A DNA stretch of 64,000 nucleotides from Vombatus ursinus (taxonomy: Eukaryota; Chordata; Mammalia; Diprotodontia; Vombatidae): positions 38,159,264 through 38,223,263 of the forward strand of contig NW_020954557.1 of assembly GCF_900497805.2 (NCBI RefSeq), written 5' to 3'. The translations under genes were made by a program, and so were the position numbers. How positions within the stretch are numbered: position 1 is the first letter of the stretch; every line of letters starts with the position of its first letter. This document shows, piece after piece, positions 1 through 11,924 of the stretch. A model generated the notes under the pieces. It did not search any database. It was not told the DNA's origin and worked only from the letters and a program-made list of their open reading frames with translations.

Positions 1-744
1 TTATTTTCCTGTGTGTTTCTGGAAAAGTCTGATTGACATGACCAATGATAGCTCAGCCTCCCTTCTCTCATCAATGTGAATGAAATGCTGTAGACTGAAG
101 CAGCATGAGCTGCCTCCTCTTAACTGACAGTTGCATTTCCTGCTGAGCCTGAAGAATCTTGGGGAGAGAAGACAGAAGAATCAAAGTCCTTCCGTGGGGG
201 AAGGGGGAGAGGTCCTGCAGGGAGGTATCAGATATTATCCAATGGCCGCAAGACAACTTGAAACTGCTTGAGGACCATACTGAGTCACACAAATGGCAGA
301 AATAGGAAGGGGGTTATCATCATTATTTCTGTTCATGCTTAGCGTTTCTACAGCACCTGTATTTCCAGACTACACTGAACTAGGTTTCCTTCCATTCATT
401 CTGCCCCATTGCCCTGTGGCACATGTTAGTATGTCTGCCCTTAGTTTACAGATTAGGAACAGGAGAGGTCATGTTCATTTCCCAGAGACCAACAGTAAAT
501 TAGGGATGGTTTTAGCATTAGCACTCACGGCTTCTGAGGACAAGGGGACCTGGAAGCTACTGGAATCCCAGCTAACTTAAAGAGTGGATTTTTTTTCCAA
601 ATCTTAAAATGCAAATTAGATTTCCAAAATGTAAAAACCGAAGGTCTTGCTTTGGAGGAAAGGAAAGTTAACATGCGAGGAATCTGGAGAGGCCCATTTC
701 TATAACAAGACTATGATAACTTTAGAAGCCTCTTTCTTTTCTTT
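1..744. other. Unassigned intronic DNA
   Basis: No repeat, RNA gene or convincing coding signal was recognised. Short open frames on both strands have no family resemblance and look like chance. Confidence 0.5.
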
Positions 745-1235
745 TTTTAAGTCAGCCCACAAGCATTAATTAAGTTCTTACTTAGTGCCAGGCACTGTGC
801 TAAATAATTACTGGGGATATAGCAAAAGGTACAAATACGGTTCTAGCTTCCCTGGTTTCCTTCAAGACTCAGCTCAAAGTAAGAGACCTTTCCCAGTCCT
901 CGTCCCATGTTAATGACTTCTCTGTGGGATTACCTCCCATTTACATCATACAGAGTTTTTTATTATTTAAACTTTATATTTATTTTCAGCTCCACATTTT
1001 CTCCCTCCTTCTACCCTGTCCCCCATCCATTGAGAAGGAAAGAAATATGATACCCATTATACAATACAGTCATACAAAACATACTTCTCCATTATCCTAT
1101 GCTGTATAGATTTTTGTGTGTACATAGCTATTTATATGATGTCTACTCAATTAAACAGTGAGCTTCTTTTGAACTGAGATTGTATTTTTGCCATTCTTTG
1201 TATCCCCAGACCAGTGCTTGTCAGAGGGGCAGCTA
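745..1235. mobile_element. L2 LINE 3' fragments, both orientations
   Basis: At 751-845 is an antisense L2 3' end, with the 'acaagcattaattaag' and 'gtgccaggcactgtgct' signatures. At 850-960 and 1105-1235 are sense L2 pieces, with 'ttcaagactcagctcaaa', 'gggattacctcccattta' and 'ctttgtatccccaga'. The 960-1105 segment between the sense pieces is a different, AT-rich sequence that appears to be inserted. Confidence 0.7.
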
Positions 1236-1390
1236 TGTGGTACAGTGGATAGAGTCTGGGCCTGGAATAAGGAAGACTCATCTTCCTGAGTTCAAATCTG
1301 GCTTCAGACATTTTGTGATCCTAAGCACATCACTTAACCCTGTTTACCTCAGTTTCCTCAATCTTCAGGGCCCCAGCCAAGTGGTAGCTA
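1225..1390 (+). mobile_element. tRNA-derived marsupial SINE, truncated
   Basis: It starts with 'ggggcagctatgtggtacag' followed by 'tggatagagtctgggcctgg', the tRNA-like head of the abundant marsupial SINEs. It continues with 'gagttcaaatctggc' and 'cctcagtttcctca'. The RTE-like tail is missing. Confidence 0.85.
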
Positions 1391-1635
1391 AGATATAGCT
1401 GTCAAGCCACATTTGTTCATGAACTTGATGGGTGAGACTAATGCTATATAAAAAATGAGTTGAATTTTCAGCCTATTTTGTGCCAGAGACTAAGGTGATA
1501 TAGAGGAGAATATGTCCTGGAGCAGCTAGAAAAGGATAAATATTTGTATATTTGTTCTTGTAGTATCTTTAAAGTAAATATCTCTTTGTAAAAGCTAATC
1601 AGATATTAAATGGTAAAATGGAAGGAGTTACTATA

Positions 1636-2045
1636 AGTCAATCAACATTTATTTAGTGCCTACTGCATGCCAGGCACTGTTCTAAGTACTGGAGATTCAA
1701 AAAGAAGCAAAATTTAGTCCCTGCCAGAAAGAAGCTTACAATCTGATGGGGGAGGGGGGGACAAAATACAAAAATATACAAAGCAAGCTACATACAGAAT
1801 AAATGGGAAATAATTAAGAGAGGGAAGGTGCCCTAATGAAAAGGGGAAAAGACTTTCTATAGAATATGGACATTTTAGTTGAGCCTTAGGGAAATCCAGA
1901 GTAGTCAATACTCTGAGTAGAGGAGGGAGAGCGGAGGATGGATTGGAGTGGGAAGAGACCCGGGGCAGGTCCCCGGACAAATAGAGGGGACCCAATTGGC
2001 GGGAGCTTGAACTAATGTTGTCAGGGAAGGGTGACACCCCAAGGA
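1636..2045 (-). mobile_element. L2 LINE 3' region, antisense
   Basis: It begins with 'caatcaacatttatttagtg' (the reversed L2 tail) and runs through 'gtccctgcc..gagcttacaatctgatggg' and 'ggatggattggagtgg'. The last two are reverse complements of L2 sequence that is present in sense orientation around 2.6-3.5 kb. Confidence 0.8.
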
Positions 2046-2460
2046 GGTGGCAGAGTTAGCAGCTGGCCCTGAAAAAGTGGGGCAAGAGCACGCCTGCCCC
2101 CCATCTTGGTGTATCCGGTGTTCCGTTCCTGATTGCTTCAAGTCAGATTGATCTGCTACTGCTATGGCCGGCTCTGTCACTTCGCTTGAAGCGCTGCTTC
2201 AGCGGGTCCTCGGAGCATTTCTTCTGTTGACCCAGTTGGTAAATGAATCCCGCTTCAGCTTCCCATACCACAACGAGTTTTGTCTGTTGTTCACATCAAT
2301 GCGCCCCACGTGGACACTTAGCACAGCAGGGCTGTAGGGAACATGGCTTTGATGCTGGGTAGGGATTCTTTTCTTTTGTCTTTGCCTGTAGCCAAAACCC
2401 AATAAATGTTTGTTGAATTGAATTGAGGTGAATTGAATTGAATTAAATGGCCCTTGTCCT
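2046..2460. other. Unclassified moderately GC-rich segment with L2-like end
   Basis: Positions 2060-2330 are richer in GC and CpG than the flanks and match no repeat I recognise. The end (2380-2450) has 'aataaatgtttgttgaattg' followed by short direct repeats of 'aattgaatt', like an L2 3' tail. It may be an uncharacterised repeat that ends in an L2-like tail, or unique DNA followed by an L2 stub. Confidence 0.4.
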
Positions 2461-2574
2461 GATGCTTCATGGTCCACATTTCAAACACCTGGTGCACCCT
2501 GGGAATACTTCAAGACTCATATTGGAGGCATGTATAATTCAATCAGGCAAGAATTCACGCTGAAATTCAGTCAG

Positions 2575-3528
2575 TCACAGTCCCTTCAAAGTCCCACATC
2601 TTCATCTGGCTATTAGCTATCTCAAAATGGATGTCCCGGAGATATCTTAAACTTAGCATGCCTAAAACCAAACTCATTGTCTTTCCCCACAAATCCCTCC
2701 CCTCTGCCTGACCCTCCAGTGATTTTGGAGGGCACCACCATCCTGCCCAGTCACCCAGGCTCACAACCTGGGCACCCCCTCCACTTCTCACTCTCTCTCA
2801 CCCTCCCCCCCAACTCCAATCAGTTGTCAAATCCTATCATTTTTACCTTTGTAACATCTCTCCACATTCCCCTTCTTTCCTCTGACACTGTAACCATCCT
2901 GGTGCAGGCCCTCGTCACCTCACGTCTGGACTATTGCAATAGACTACTGGCTGGTTTCCCTGGCTCTTCTCTTCCCACCGCAATCCATCCTCCATCATTA
3001 AAGTGATTTTTCTAAAGCTCGTGTGACTATATTGCCCCCTGTTCCATAAACTCTCTATTGCCTTCAGGATGAAATATAAAATCCTGCTTATCTTTTAAAA
3101 CCCTTCATTGGCTAGCTCCTTCCTACCTTTCCAGTCTTGTTACACCTTACCCCCCTCCTCCCCACCCTCAGGGATTGTTTGATCCAGTGACACTGGCCTT
3201 GCTGTTCCTTGAATAGGGTGGCTGCCTCTCATGTCTGAAATTCTTTCCCTTCCCTTTTCCATCTCTTAGATTCTGTGAACTCTTTTGAATCTCAGCTAGT
3301 CCCACCTTCTGCAAGAAGCCTATTCCAGTCCTCCTTCCCTCTGAGATTACCCTCCATGTCCCTTGTAAATATCTTGTTTGTACATAGTAGTTTGTCTGTT
3401 ATTTCCCCCATTAGACTGTGAGCTTTCTGAGAGCAGGGGCTGTTTTTTGACTTTCTTTGTATTCTCAGCACTTAGAATAGTGCCTGGCACATAGTAGGTT
3501 CTTAATAAATACTTATTAACTGACTCTG
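2575..3528 (+). mobile_element. L2 LINE 3' part (~950 bp)
   Basis: This is one of the longest L2 copies in the window. It includes the C-terminal ORF2 region (for example 'gccctcgtcacctcacgtct' with 'ggactattgcaatag'), the 'gcttctgcaagaagcctattcc' block and the classic 3' end, with 'cccccattagactgtgagct', 'gtgcctggcacatagtagg' and 'cttaataaatacttattaac'. It is heavily mutated, with no intact frame. Confidence 0.9.
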
Positions 3529-3694
3529 CAACCTTGGACAAATTATATAACCTGTTTGGGCCTCAGATTCTTCATTTATGAAATGGGAGAATTCTAATAG
3601 ATATCTAAGATCTCTTACTACTCTTAATCTCTGGTCTTTGGATCATTTGTATCTACCTCTTGACCCAGCATGGTAAGCATAAAATAAATGTTGT

Positions 3695-3919
3695 GGGGGT
3701 TGTTGTTGTTCAATCTGTTTGTGACCCCTTGGCAAAGATACTGGAGTAATTGGCCATTTCCTTCTCCAGCTCATTTTACAAATGAAGAATTGAGACAAAC
3801 AGGGTTAAGTGACTTTCCCAGAGTCACACAACTAGCAAGTATCTGAAGCCAAAATTGAATTCAGGCCTTCCTGACTCCAGGCCGGGCACTCCATCCATTG
3901 CGCCACCTAGTTGCTCCCA
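3695..3919 (-). mobile_element. MAR1-type tRNA-RTE SINE, antisense
   Basis: Read in reverse it has the head 'gggagcaactaggtggcg', the tRNA B-box region, the 'ctgtttgtctcaattcttc' core and the RTE-like end. On the + strand it shows as 'tggcaaagatactggagtaa' and 'tgttgttgttcaatctgttt'. Confidence 0.9.
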
Positions 3920-4019
3920 ATAACTGTTTACTGACCTGAACTGAATTGCTACCACCTTCCAACCTAAGATTATCTCTAGGTCTTTTTAATATGTAAGCAT
4001 GTGCTTTGTAATATGAGAA

Positions 4020-4240
4020 TCATAAAATGTTAAATCTGGAAAGAACATACTTTTATAAAGTCTCATTCATGAATGCTAGGAGGCCAGAGGCCTTTGATAT
4101 TGCTTAGTACTACTTCCTAATTTTACAGATGAAGAAACTGAGACCTAAAGAAGTCAAGTGTTGGGTTCAAAATTATATACCAAGGCAGAGGCAAAAGTAG
4201 AAACAGGTTTCCTGACTCCCGATCTAGTACCTTGGTCACA
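4020..4240 (-). mobile_element. MIR/CORE-SINE, antisense
   Basis: It has 'cctaattttacagatgaaga' followed by 'aactgagacctaaagaag', 'caaggcagaggcaaaagtag' and 'cctgactcccgatctagtac', the usual layout of an antisense MIR. It is divergent. Confidence 0.75.
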
Positions 4241-4267
4241 CCCCAAAGGGTAGTGCATTTAAAGCAG

Positions 4268-4450
4268 GTAATTATATAGATTACATATATATGTATAATT
4301 TTGCATATTACATACACAAAATTATATGTGCATATATGAGTATATATGATTATGTGTATTTATTTATATACATATATACATGTGTGTATTTATGTATATA
4401 TACACACACGTGTGTGTATATGTATATATAATTTCATATGTACATATACA
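4268..4450. repeat. TA/CA/TG-rich microsatellite
   Basis: Alternating purine-pyrimidine DNA of mixed TA, TATG and CA units, interrupted. Confidence 0.9.
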
Positions 4451-4929
4451 TCTTCTGGTGAGGTATTACTGTTTCTAAACAAGCAGAAAACAGAATTAGT
4501 AAAGTAGGTGCTTAGGATTGTGGGTTGAAACAAGATACTACCAAGAACAAGGAAAATAGAATGAAAAGTCAGCAAATAAGGTAGAAAAGATAGCCCTGGG
4601 AGGAACAGAGGAGCTCTACAACCCAGCCCAAAGAAGATAAATGGATAATTTAACAGCCATTCAGTTTTTAAGAAAGACAGAGAACAAGCTACATTGCATC
4701 AGAAAAGGACTAGAAATGATGATGGATGGAACACTTCAAATAAATGTTGAACACAACAGAATCACAGTTGCCTGCAGAATTCCCAGCTGACAGTAAATTT
4801 GAGGAACTAAATAAGGATATGAGACTGATACGGATTGAAGAGTTTTTCAAAATCTATTTAATGGCCAGGCGGGGGGTATTGATCACTATTTACTGGAAAT
4901 GTTGACTAGAAATGAGGCAGTCAGCTCAC

Positions 4930-5015
4930 ATTTTATATTTATACATACTTATATATACACATACATATATACATACAAAGAGAGAGAAAAAGATACATAT
5001 ATGTATATATAATGA
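4930..5015. repeat. AT-rich simple repeat
   Basis: A run of 'tatata/catacata' units interrupted by a short GA tract ('agagagagaaaaag'). Confidence 0.85.
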
Positions 5016-5224
5016 GATGTGATGTATAAGCATGAGCTATACGAGAGCTATAATGTACACTAGCAGAAAAATCATTTCAGGATTTATTAAATATAACTAT
5101 GACTTCCTTTTTCCACCTGGTAGCCTTCAACCGGGTGACTTACCACCTAGCAGCTCAAATACATTAGCAAAGGGACCTCTTTCTAAAAGATTGACTTTCC
5201 ATAACAACATACCTTCCCTTCCAT

Positions 5225-5325
5225 AGTTTGTGTTATTATCCCTGACCTCAGTTTGCTCATTTGTAAAATGAAATGGGATGGACTTAGATATACTTCCAGA
5301 TTTAATATTCTTTGATCTATGATTT
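5225..5325 (+). mobile_element. MIR fragment
   Basis: It has 'cctcagtttgctcatttgta' followed by 'aaatgaaatgggatggactt', typical of the middle and 3' part of a sense MIR. Confidence 0.65.
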
Positions 5326-5580
5326 TCAGCAGAGATGTGCTTTGCTTGTTAAAGGGAGGTAAGCTGAATGTTCAAAAGTTAGATATAAAATTACCCAGCA
5401 CTTTTGAAGCTGGAAAATTTGGCTTATAGCTAATTTCTATATTTGATTTTTTTCTCTTTGCTCCCTCATTATGTTTCAAAAATGAAAGAGAAATTTCCAA
5501 TACTGTGGTGCAAAAAAAAAAGCTTTTAGAATGTCAGCTCTGAGAAATCTTTGATAAGTATTCATGATCCTAAAAAGGAT

Positions 5581-5655
5581 TTCATTCATTAATTCAACAA
5601 TCATGTATTAAGAACCTCATATTTGCAATACACTGTTAGGTTCTAAGAGAAAAAC
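5581..5655 (-). mobile_element. L2 3' end, antisense, short
   Basis: It has 'ttcattaattcaacaatcat' and 'gtattaagaacctcatattt', a diverged reversed L2 tail. Confidence 0.6.
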
Positions 5656-5684
5656 AGAGCTATGACATTTCCCTGGAGAAGCTT

Positions 5685-5917
5685 TTGTTGTTGTTCAGTT
5701 GTCTTTCAGTCATGTCTGATCCTTCTTGGACCTTTTTGGGGTTTTCTTGGCAAAGATACTGGAGTTCATTTTCCAGATGAGGAAACTGAGGCAAACAGGG
5801 CTAAGTGATTTGCCCAGGGTCACACAGATACTATGAAGCCAGATTTGAACTCAGGAAGATGAGCCTTCCTGACTCCAGACCCAGTGCTCTATCTGCTGTG
5901 CCATCTAGCTACTCCAA
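5685..5917 (-). mobile_element. MAR1-type tRNA-RTE SINE, antisense
   Basis: Near full length in reverse. The RTE-like end ('tgttgttgttcagttgtctt', 'tcttggcaaagatactggag') comes first and the tRNA-like head last ('agtgctctatctgctgtgcc'). Confidence 0.9.
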
Positions 5918-6003
5918 GTTGTACTCTAAATCCTTTGCAATCAGAGATTGTTTAATTCTTTGCCTATCCTCAGCACTTAATAAATACTTGATGGTGGATT
6001 GAC
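5918..6003 (+). mobile_element. L2 3' end
   Basis: It has 'gagattgtttaattctttgc', 'cctcagcacttaataaatac' and 'ttgatggtggattgac', a sense L2 terminus. It directly abuts the preceding SINE, which probably inserted into it. Confidence 0.7.
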
Positions 6004-6024
6004 TTCTTGAACGTATATAACCAA

Positions 6025-6300
6025 TGAGGAACTTCAAAGAAGAAAAGAAGCAAAAGATATCATTAAGAAATTGAATCATAGGAAACGAATGTGGGATGCT
6101 GATGTGGTGAGGTTAAAGGATTACAGGTAGACAGCTGGAGGGCTCCATTAGCACCCTTGAGATGTCAGGAGAAAACAAGGAAGGCCACTCGCATGTTGGG
6201 TGGGCCCCATGTGATAAACTCATGCTGGGACATGGACAAGAGTTGCCCAAGTTGGACAGGTCTGGATGGGTTCTGATCTACATTATTGCATCCAAATAGA
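6025..6300 (+). mobile_element. RTE LINE 3' region fragment
   Basis: It resembles the 3' part of the RTE copies at 51.0-51.3 and 63.6-63.8 kb, with shared features such as 'ggacatggacaagagttg' and a '..RKRMWDADVVRLKD'-like reading. That matches the C-terminal region of RTE ORF2, which usually reads like KWRWAGHVVR. It is broken by many stops. Confidence 0.6.
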
Positions 6301-7045
6301 TTAGATCACAGATCTATTTAAATATTTAAGTATCATTAAGCCATACTTTGCTTCTTAGAGTGCATTAGTTTTTGTGCTTTTATTTTTAATAATTATTTAA
6401 TAACTAAATAAATTTAATAAATATTTAATAAAAATAAATAAATTTAATAAATGTTAATAAAATACATGTTGCAGCATCTGCCCCTCAAAACAACCAAAGA
6501 GTCAGAAGAGTATTAATTAACTTCCCAGTTCTGGTTTAGGTGCGGCCCATGCTCTGATGGCAAGCACAGCGTTGCTTATGGACTCTTTTTCTTGTTAAGA
6601 ATTGCATAGATGTTTTATGTCTGCCATCATCTAATCTTAGAATCTTAGAAATGGAATTTTGTTCACTGTTCCAGATGAAGGTAAGGCCATGCCCAAAGCA
6701 TCCCTAGTTGTTTCTTCCATTAAAGATCTGCAGGTGCATAAACTCTATTTGTTCTTAGAAGTCTGGCTATGGGAGATAAGGGGGAGAGACTGGGCATTCC
6801 CCTCCCCGCTTTACAATATATAACAAAAGAAATCAGACTTTTAGAGAAAATGAGCTGAGAAACAAGGGAGGGAATAGCCTGTAAAAATCTTTTGGCATAC
6901 CCCTACAGATAACCTTCCTCCCCTCCCACTCCCCCAATCAGTGACCTCTTTTCTATCCCTTAGAGGTTACCAGTCTGAGATCCTGACTCATTTAAGGCCT
7001 GTTTTGGAGGATGTTGTTATAATTGCTAGGTTATAAGCTCCTCCA
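6301..7045. other. Unassigned intronic DNA with (taaata)n stretch
   Basis: An A/T-only 'aataaataaatttaataaat' stretch lies at about 6380-6465. The rest shows no recognisable repeat or exon. Confidence 0.5.
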
Positions 7046-7048
7046 GGT

Positions 7049-7292
7049 GGGGCAGCTAGATGGCTCAGTGGATAGAGTACTGGGCCTAGAGTCAGGAATA
7101 TCTGATTTCCAATTCAACCTTAGACACTTACTAGCTGTGTGACCCTGGGCAAGTCATCCTGTTTGCCTCAGTTTTCTCATCTGTAAAATGAACTGGAGAA
7201 GGAAATGCCAAACCACTCTAGTATCTTAGCGAAGAAAACTCCAAATGGGGTCATGACGAGTCAGACACAACTGAAAAACAACTGAACAACAA
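7049..7292 (+). mobile_element. MAR1-type tRNA-RTE SINE, near full length
   Basis: It runs from 'ggggcagctagatggctcag' through 'gaccctgggcaagtcatcct' and 'ctcatctgtaaaatgaactg' to 'gggtcatgacgagtcagaca' and the 'aacaactgaacaacaaag' tail. It is a good reference copy for the antisense ones in the window. Confidence 0.95.
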
Positions 7293-8769
7293 AGTACAAC
7301 TTGATTGCTTTTCCCAATTTTGTTCTCTTTAGTATTATTTCTACTTCCCCTATCTAGCACTGGGATAGTAAAGATCTACTGTGGTGATTCCACTGTCTTT
7401 TATAGAGAAAACAGTTTGTTATAATAATTTTTACAAATCTTTTCCATTGTTTTTCTTTTGGTTCTCTTTTTGCCAGGTGGGGAAGAATATAAATCTTTAA
7501 AATATCTTAGGAATGATTGACAATTGTGAGTAATATCTTATAAAGCAGTAGAGGGTAAAATCAGTCTAAAGAAAACTTGTCAAGACATCCAGCTAAGCAA
7601 AGTCACCCCAAAGGCATTTAGGCATAATGATGGGTTATATAAATAAGGAATTTCCAGGCAGAACAAGTCAGAATGGCTTGAAGGCCCTTTCAGGTGATTC
7701 TATGACTGTATTGGTGTAATGACAAAAGAAAAACCTACCAATTTTACAATCATTATCACATAGTCTCTCACTCCCAAACTGCCCAAGGAAGGCCTTTTTA
7801 CTCATGAAGTTATAAAAGAGTATTCTAAAATTGTCCTAGGTTTAATTGTCATAAACTAAATCTGACCATGATTTAAATCAAGATGTAAACTGTGTCCCAT
7901 TTTACCAATCTTTAACCAAAGGGAATCACGCAGTAATTAAACTTGTATGTTTAAAGAACCAACAAAATGGTGCTGAACCACTAAAACCAGTCCAGTACTA
8001 ACAAAGAAAGTTAGGGTTATGGAGAATTAGGTATGGAGTGCAGGATCTTGGTAAGAGATTAGCATTTCAGTTCCACTAAACAAAATTTCAGACAACCAAT
8101 ACTTGTATGGCGTCCCATTCATCAAAGGCTGTGGCTTCTGGGTCAGTAAACATTACTCCCAGATCAGAAGTTGTCTGTCTAACCAAAATGATGAATTAGT
8201 GCCCACCCAGTCAGTTTTGAAAGCTCCACAAACAGGATGACATGAGACACTATATGAGAAGTGCTCATTAATAAAAGGATACTACTGTGCTGATCCTATT
8301 CGTTTAGACTGTTTTTAAACCTGCTTACAATTTGCCAATTAGGCTATTGTCTTCTTAGTTTTCCAGATCTGAATGGAGCAAATGAGATTGCACTGAAGGA
8401 CTAGTAAAACAGAGCCTGATTATTTGGGAACTGATGTTTGCTGATTAGCAACTCTTCTTTCTGATAATTAGCCTACCTTAGTATTAAGGACCTTAGAGCT
8501 ATTTGGAGACACGGATGCACAAAGCCCTTTGTCCTCACACCATAATAACATCATGGACCCCCTTCATCTCATTTGCATGCGATGTATTTGCTTCAGATTA
8601 TCCTCCAAAGGCAAGTCTATATTTTAGAAATGAGTAGATTGAAACCATCCTCCTAGTGGATTGAAGCTTCCTTTTTCCTGAAGAATTCTGAATTTTAATA
8701 ATCTTTGATATTACTCCAAAGTTCTCTACAAGGAAAGACACATCACTCTCATTGATTATGTGCATGCAA
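7293..8769. other. Unassigned intronic DNA
   Basis: AT-rich and without a clear repeat, RNA gene or splice-bounded open frame. Several runs of non-repetitive sequence (for example 7840-8130) could be older unique DNA. Confidence 0.5.
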
Positions 8770-8820
8770 ATATATGTGTTTGTATATGTATGTGTGTGTG
8801 TACACACACACAAACACAAG
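8770..8820. repeat. (TG)n/(CA)n microsatellite
   Basis: 'gtgtgtgtgtacacacacac' forms a short self-complementary dinucleotide repeat. Confidence 0.9.
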
Positions 8821-8864
8821 TAATATCAGAGGTCAAGGAGTAAATTATTTCCTCAGGGGGAGTT

Positions 8865-9115
8865 ATTTAGTAATTTTTCAGTCATGCCCAACTCTTCATG
8901 GGTTTGGGGGGTTTTCTTGGCAAGGATACTGGAGTGGTTTGCCATTTCCTTCTCCAGTTCATTTTACAGATGACAAAACTGAGGCAAACAGGGTTAAGTG
9001 ACTTGCCCAGGGTCACACAACTAGGAAGCGTCTGAGGCTGGATTTGAACTCAGGAAGATGAGTCTTCCTGACTCCAGGCCCAGTGCTCTATCCATTGGGC
9101 CACCAAGCTGCTCCA
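8865..9115 (-). mobile_element. MAR1-type tRNA-RTE SINE, antisense
   Basis: It has the full set of MAR1 signatures in reverse: 'ttttcagtcatgcccaactc', 'aaggatactggagtggtttg', 'gacttgcccagggtcacaca' and 'cagtgctctatccattgggc'. Confidence 0.93.
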
Positions 9116-9404
9116 AGTAGCCTATATTTTTGGGTAGGCAGAAGGGAGGAAAAGACACGAGTGAAATACCATATATAATAATGGTGCATTTTTACTTTTC
9201 AGATAACTTGGCTATTATAACCTTGGAATCTTAGGATAATCAGTGCTCCATTTAATGGTTATGAATTCAATATTTTAAAAGATCTGTGATTTAATCAAAA
9301 TGGGGGCTCCCTCAATTGACATAAAAACAGAACTCTTCCAATGCCTCAGAAAAAAGAAAACATCACTTAGTCCTTAGTCACTGTGGGGCTGTACTCAAAA
9401 CCTT

Positions 9405-10640
9405 TCAGGTGTTTCACATCTTGTCAGAGTTAGCATAGCCTTCAAGAACCCAGAGTGTATTCCATCACACAATGACATGCTGGACATCTCCATTTGGGTA
9501 TCCTCTTGGTACCCTAATCTCAATGTGTACCAACACTGAACTCATTTTCCCACATACCCAGTCCTCCTGTATTTCTGAGAAAGGCTGACCCCACGCCAAG
9601 AGTCACCCTGCTTCAAAACCTTGGTGTAATCCTCCATACTACCACTTTCCACACTCCCATGTCCTAGAAGTTACCAAGTATTATAACTTCTACCTCAAGG
9701 TTATCTCTCACATCCGCCCCTACTCTCCACTCATACAGCCTCTACTCTAGTATTCATGTGTTCTTGAGCACTTACCTGGATTACTGCAATGGCCTCCTTA
9801 TCATTCTCTTTTTCTGGTCATCCTCTACACCAGAGGTGTCAAGCATTTGGCCAAGATTCAAACCAGATTAAAGTGATTGGGAAGTGTTTAACAAAAATAG
9901 ATTTAAAATAGAATAAAACATAAATAATATTACATTTTAAAACTAAGTCAATATGTAGCCCATAGGAATACTTATATACTATTTAATGGTCCCATTTCTA
10001 TTTGAGTCTGATAATTACTTTCAAGTTAATATTCCTAAACTGATTTGATTTCATCGCCCCCCCCCCCATTCAGAGATCTAAATTGGGCCCCTCTTGCCTC
10101 TGGGATTTGTTTTAGCCAAACTTCTGATTTCATTGAAGGAAACTTCCAGGAAGGATGGAATATAAAACACTCAGTCTGGCAATTAAGGCCCTGCACAATA
10201 TGGCTCCAACCCACCTTTTAAATCTTACTTTACATTATCCCCCTCCACACACTCTCTGTTCCAGTCAAACTGGCCTAGTCACCATTCTGCATACGTGTCA
10301 TTATATCTCCTGCCTTTGTGTCTTTGCACAGATGGTTTTCCAAGTCTGGAAGGCATTCCTTCCTCACTTCCATCTCATAGAATCACTAAGTTCCTTCAAA
10401 ACAAAGCTTAGGTGCCACTTCGTATACCAGCTATTTCCTGATTCCACCCTGTCCTCCCACCCAATTGCTTTCTTTCTCTTTGTACTTAGTTATCTTTGTA
10501 CATACTGTAACCCCATGATAGAATGTAAACTCCTAGAGGACAGAGACTATTTCATATCTGTCTTCACATCCTCAACACACACTACAGTGTCTCATACATA
10601 GTACCGGTGCTTTTAAAATGTTTGTTGAATTAATTTGTAT
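9405..10640 (+). mobile_element. L2 LINE 3' part, interrupted by a hAT-like MITE
   Basis: The 5' piece (9405-9830) includes 'ttacctggattactgcaatg', matching the L2 ORF2 region. The 3' piece (10014-10640) includes 'taaggccctgcacaatatgg', 'tggaaggcattccttcctca' and the L2 end 'aaatgtttgttgaattaatt'. A 148-codon open stretch at 10155-10601 lies wholly in the L2 3' region and is not a gene. The two pieces are split by the MITE at 9831-10013. Confidence 0.85.
9831..10013 (+). mobile_element. hAT-like MITE, copy 1 of 2
   Basis: It begins 'cagaggtgtcaagcatttgg', contains 'aaaccagattaaagtgattg' and 'atatgtagcccataggaata', and ends near 'ctatttgagtctgat', which reversed resembles the inverted terminus. 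The same sequence recurs at 60419-60621. The right terminus has lost a few bases, so the target-site duplication cannot be read here. Confidence 0.75.
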
Positions 10641-10889
10641 TGAAATTCAGCACTGAAATAGAACTTTAGTGGAAGTCACACAGTTATTACTAGGATTATA
10701 ATACAATTTAAATATGTTGTAGTAGCTGTGCTAGCAAAGTGTTCTGTCCAATTAAATGCTGAACAGACTGTCAGTACACTATCTTTGCAGGAAATCTGAT
10801 TGTAGACATAAAGTGGTTTCTGCAGATAATATGCTTGCTTACTGTCACATCCAAGCATTTTGTTCTCTGTCATTATCTTTCCTGATATC

Positions 10890-10892
<3 letters not shown>

Positions 10893-10953
<61 letters not shown>

Positions 10954-11025
10954 CCTCTCTCTCTCTCTCTCTCTCTCCCTCTCTCCCTCTCCCTCCCTCT
11001 CCCTCTTTCTCTCTCTCTCTCTCTT
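10893..11025 (+). repeat. (CT)n microsatellite
   Basis: About 130 bp of pure to slightly interrupted CT units, with CCCT variants in the second half. Open frames on both strands here are artefacts of the repeat. Confidence 0.98.
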
Positions 11026-11924
11026 TGGGTGGGGGTAGGGTTGAAAATATTAAATTTTTCTGGAAGGACTACATATCCAGAATATTTATCCAGCAAATGA
11101 ATGCTACATCCCACACTACCCCCCCACCATCATTGCAATACAAGAACAGATCACAGAGTCAGTACCTTGAGTTAGTAAGGCAAGAATTCTTGTTAGCAAA
11201 AGCACCTACTCTTCTATGATGAATGTGAGGTAGGAAATGATACTGAGGCAATAGCTGTTGTAAATGGAAAGCAGCTTATTTAAGAAGCTTATTTGCTGCA
11301 TTTCTTGTAACATTGCAATTCACACATGGTCCAAAGAGACATCAAGGTTAAATGGAGAACTTCTAATCTGAAAACTTAATAGGTTCACTCTAACCTTGAT
11401 GCCAGCAAGTCCAGATCATCCCTTACTACTTCCTGAAACACCCTCCAAGAGAAATAACCTGGAGTGCTCTGGAGCTGTCCAGAGTCCTGACTCCTCCCCT
11501 GGGCCTTTGTGACTTCTTGGCTCTTTGTCTTGTCCCTAGTGTCCCTGACCTGCCTATCTTAGCTACTTGTGACCTTGCCCACTCTCTCAGGCTGGTACCA
11601 CATCTTGTCTGTTTCTATAGTCAGGTTGCCTGGGCCCTGCTGACTTAAAACATATGACTGCATTTCTGGTTTATAGCAGCACTGTTGATTTTTTAAGAAA
11701 ATAATCACTGAAGAATAAAGTGCTGCTTGGGTTATTATACCCAATGATTACACAGAAAAATCATTTTTATAACAGTTCTGAAGTAGCTCCACACAAGCAT
11801 TACTGGCCCCATGCAAAATTGTGAAATACTGTGATAGCTAAAGAAATTCTCTGAGAACAAACCTCTTTTGTAAGGAAGTCTGGTGATAATGATGTTGTCA
11901 TGGTATTTTTTTTTCATTCATTCA
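11026..11924. other. Unassigned intronic DNA
   Basis: No recognised repeat or exon. Confidence 0.5.

Noticed and set aside
10155-10601. 148-codon open frame on the + strand
   Set aside because: It lies wholly in the 3' region of an L2 LINE and shows no similarity to a host protein.
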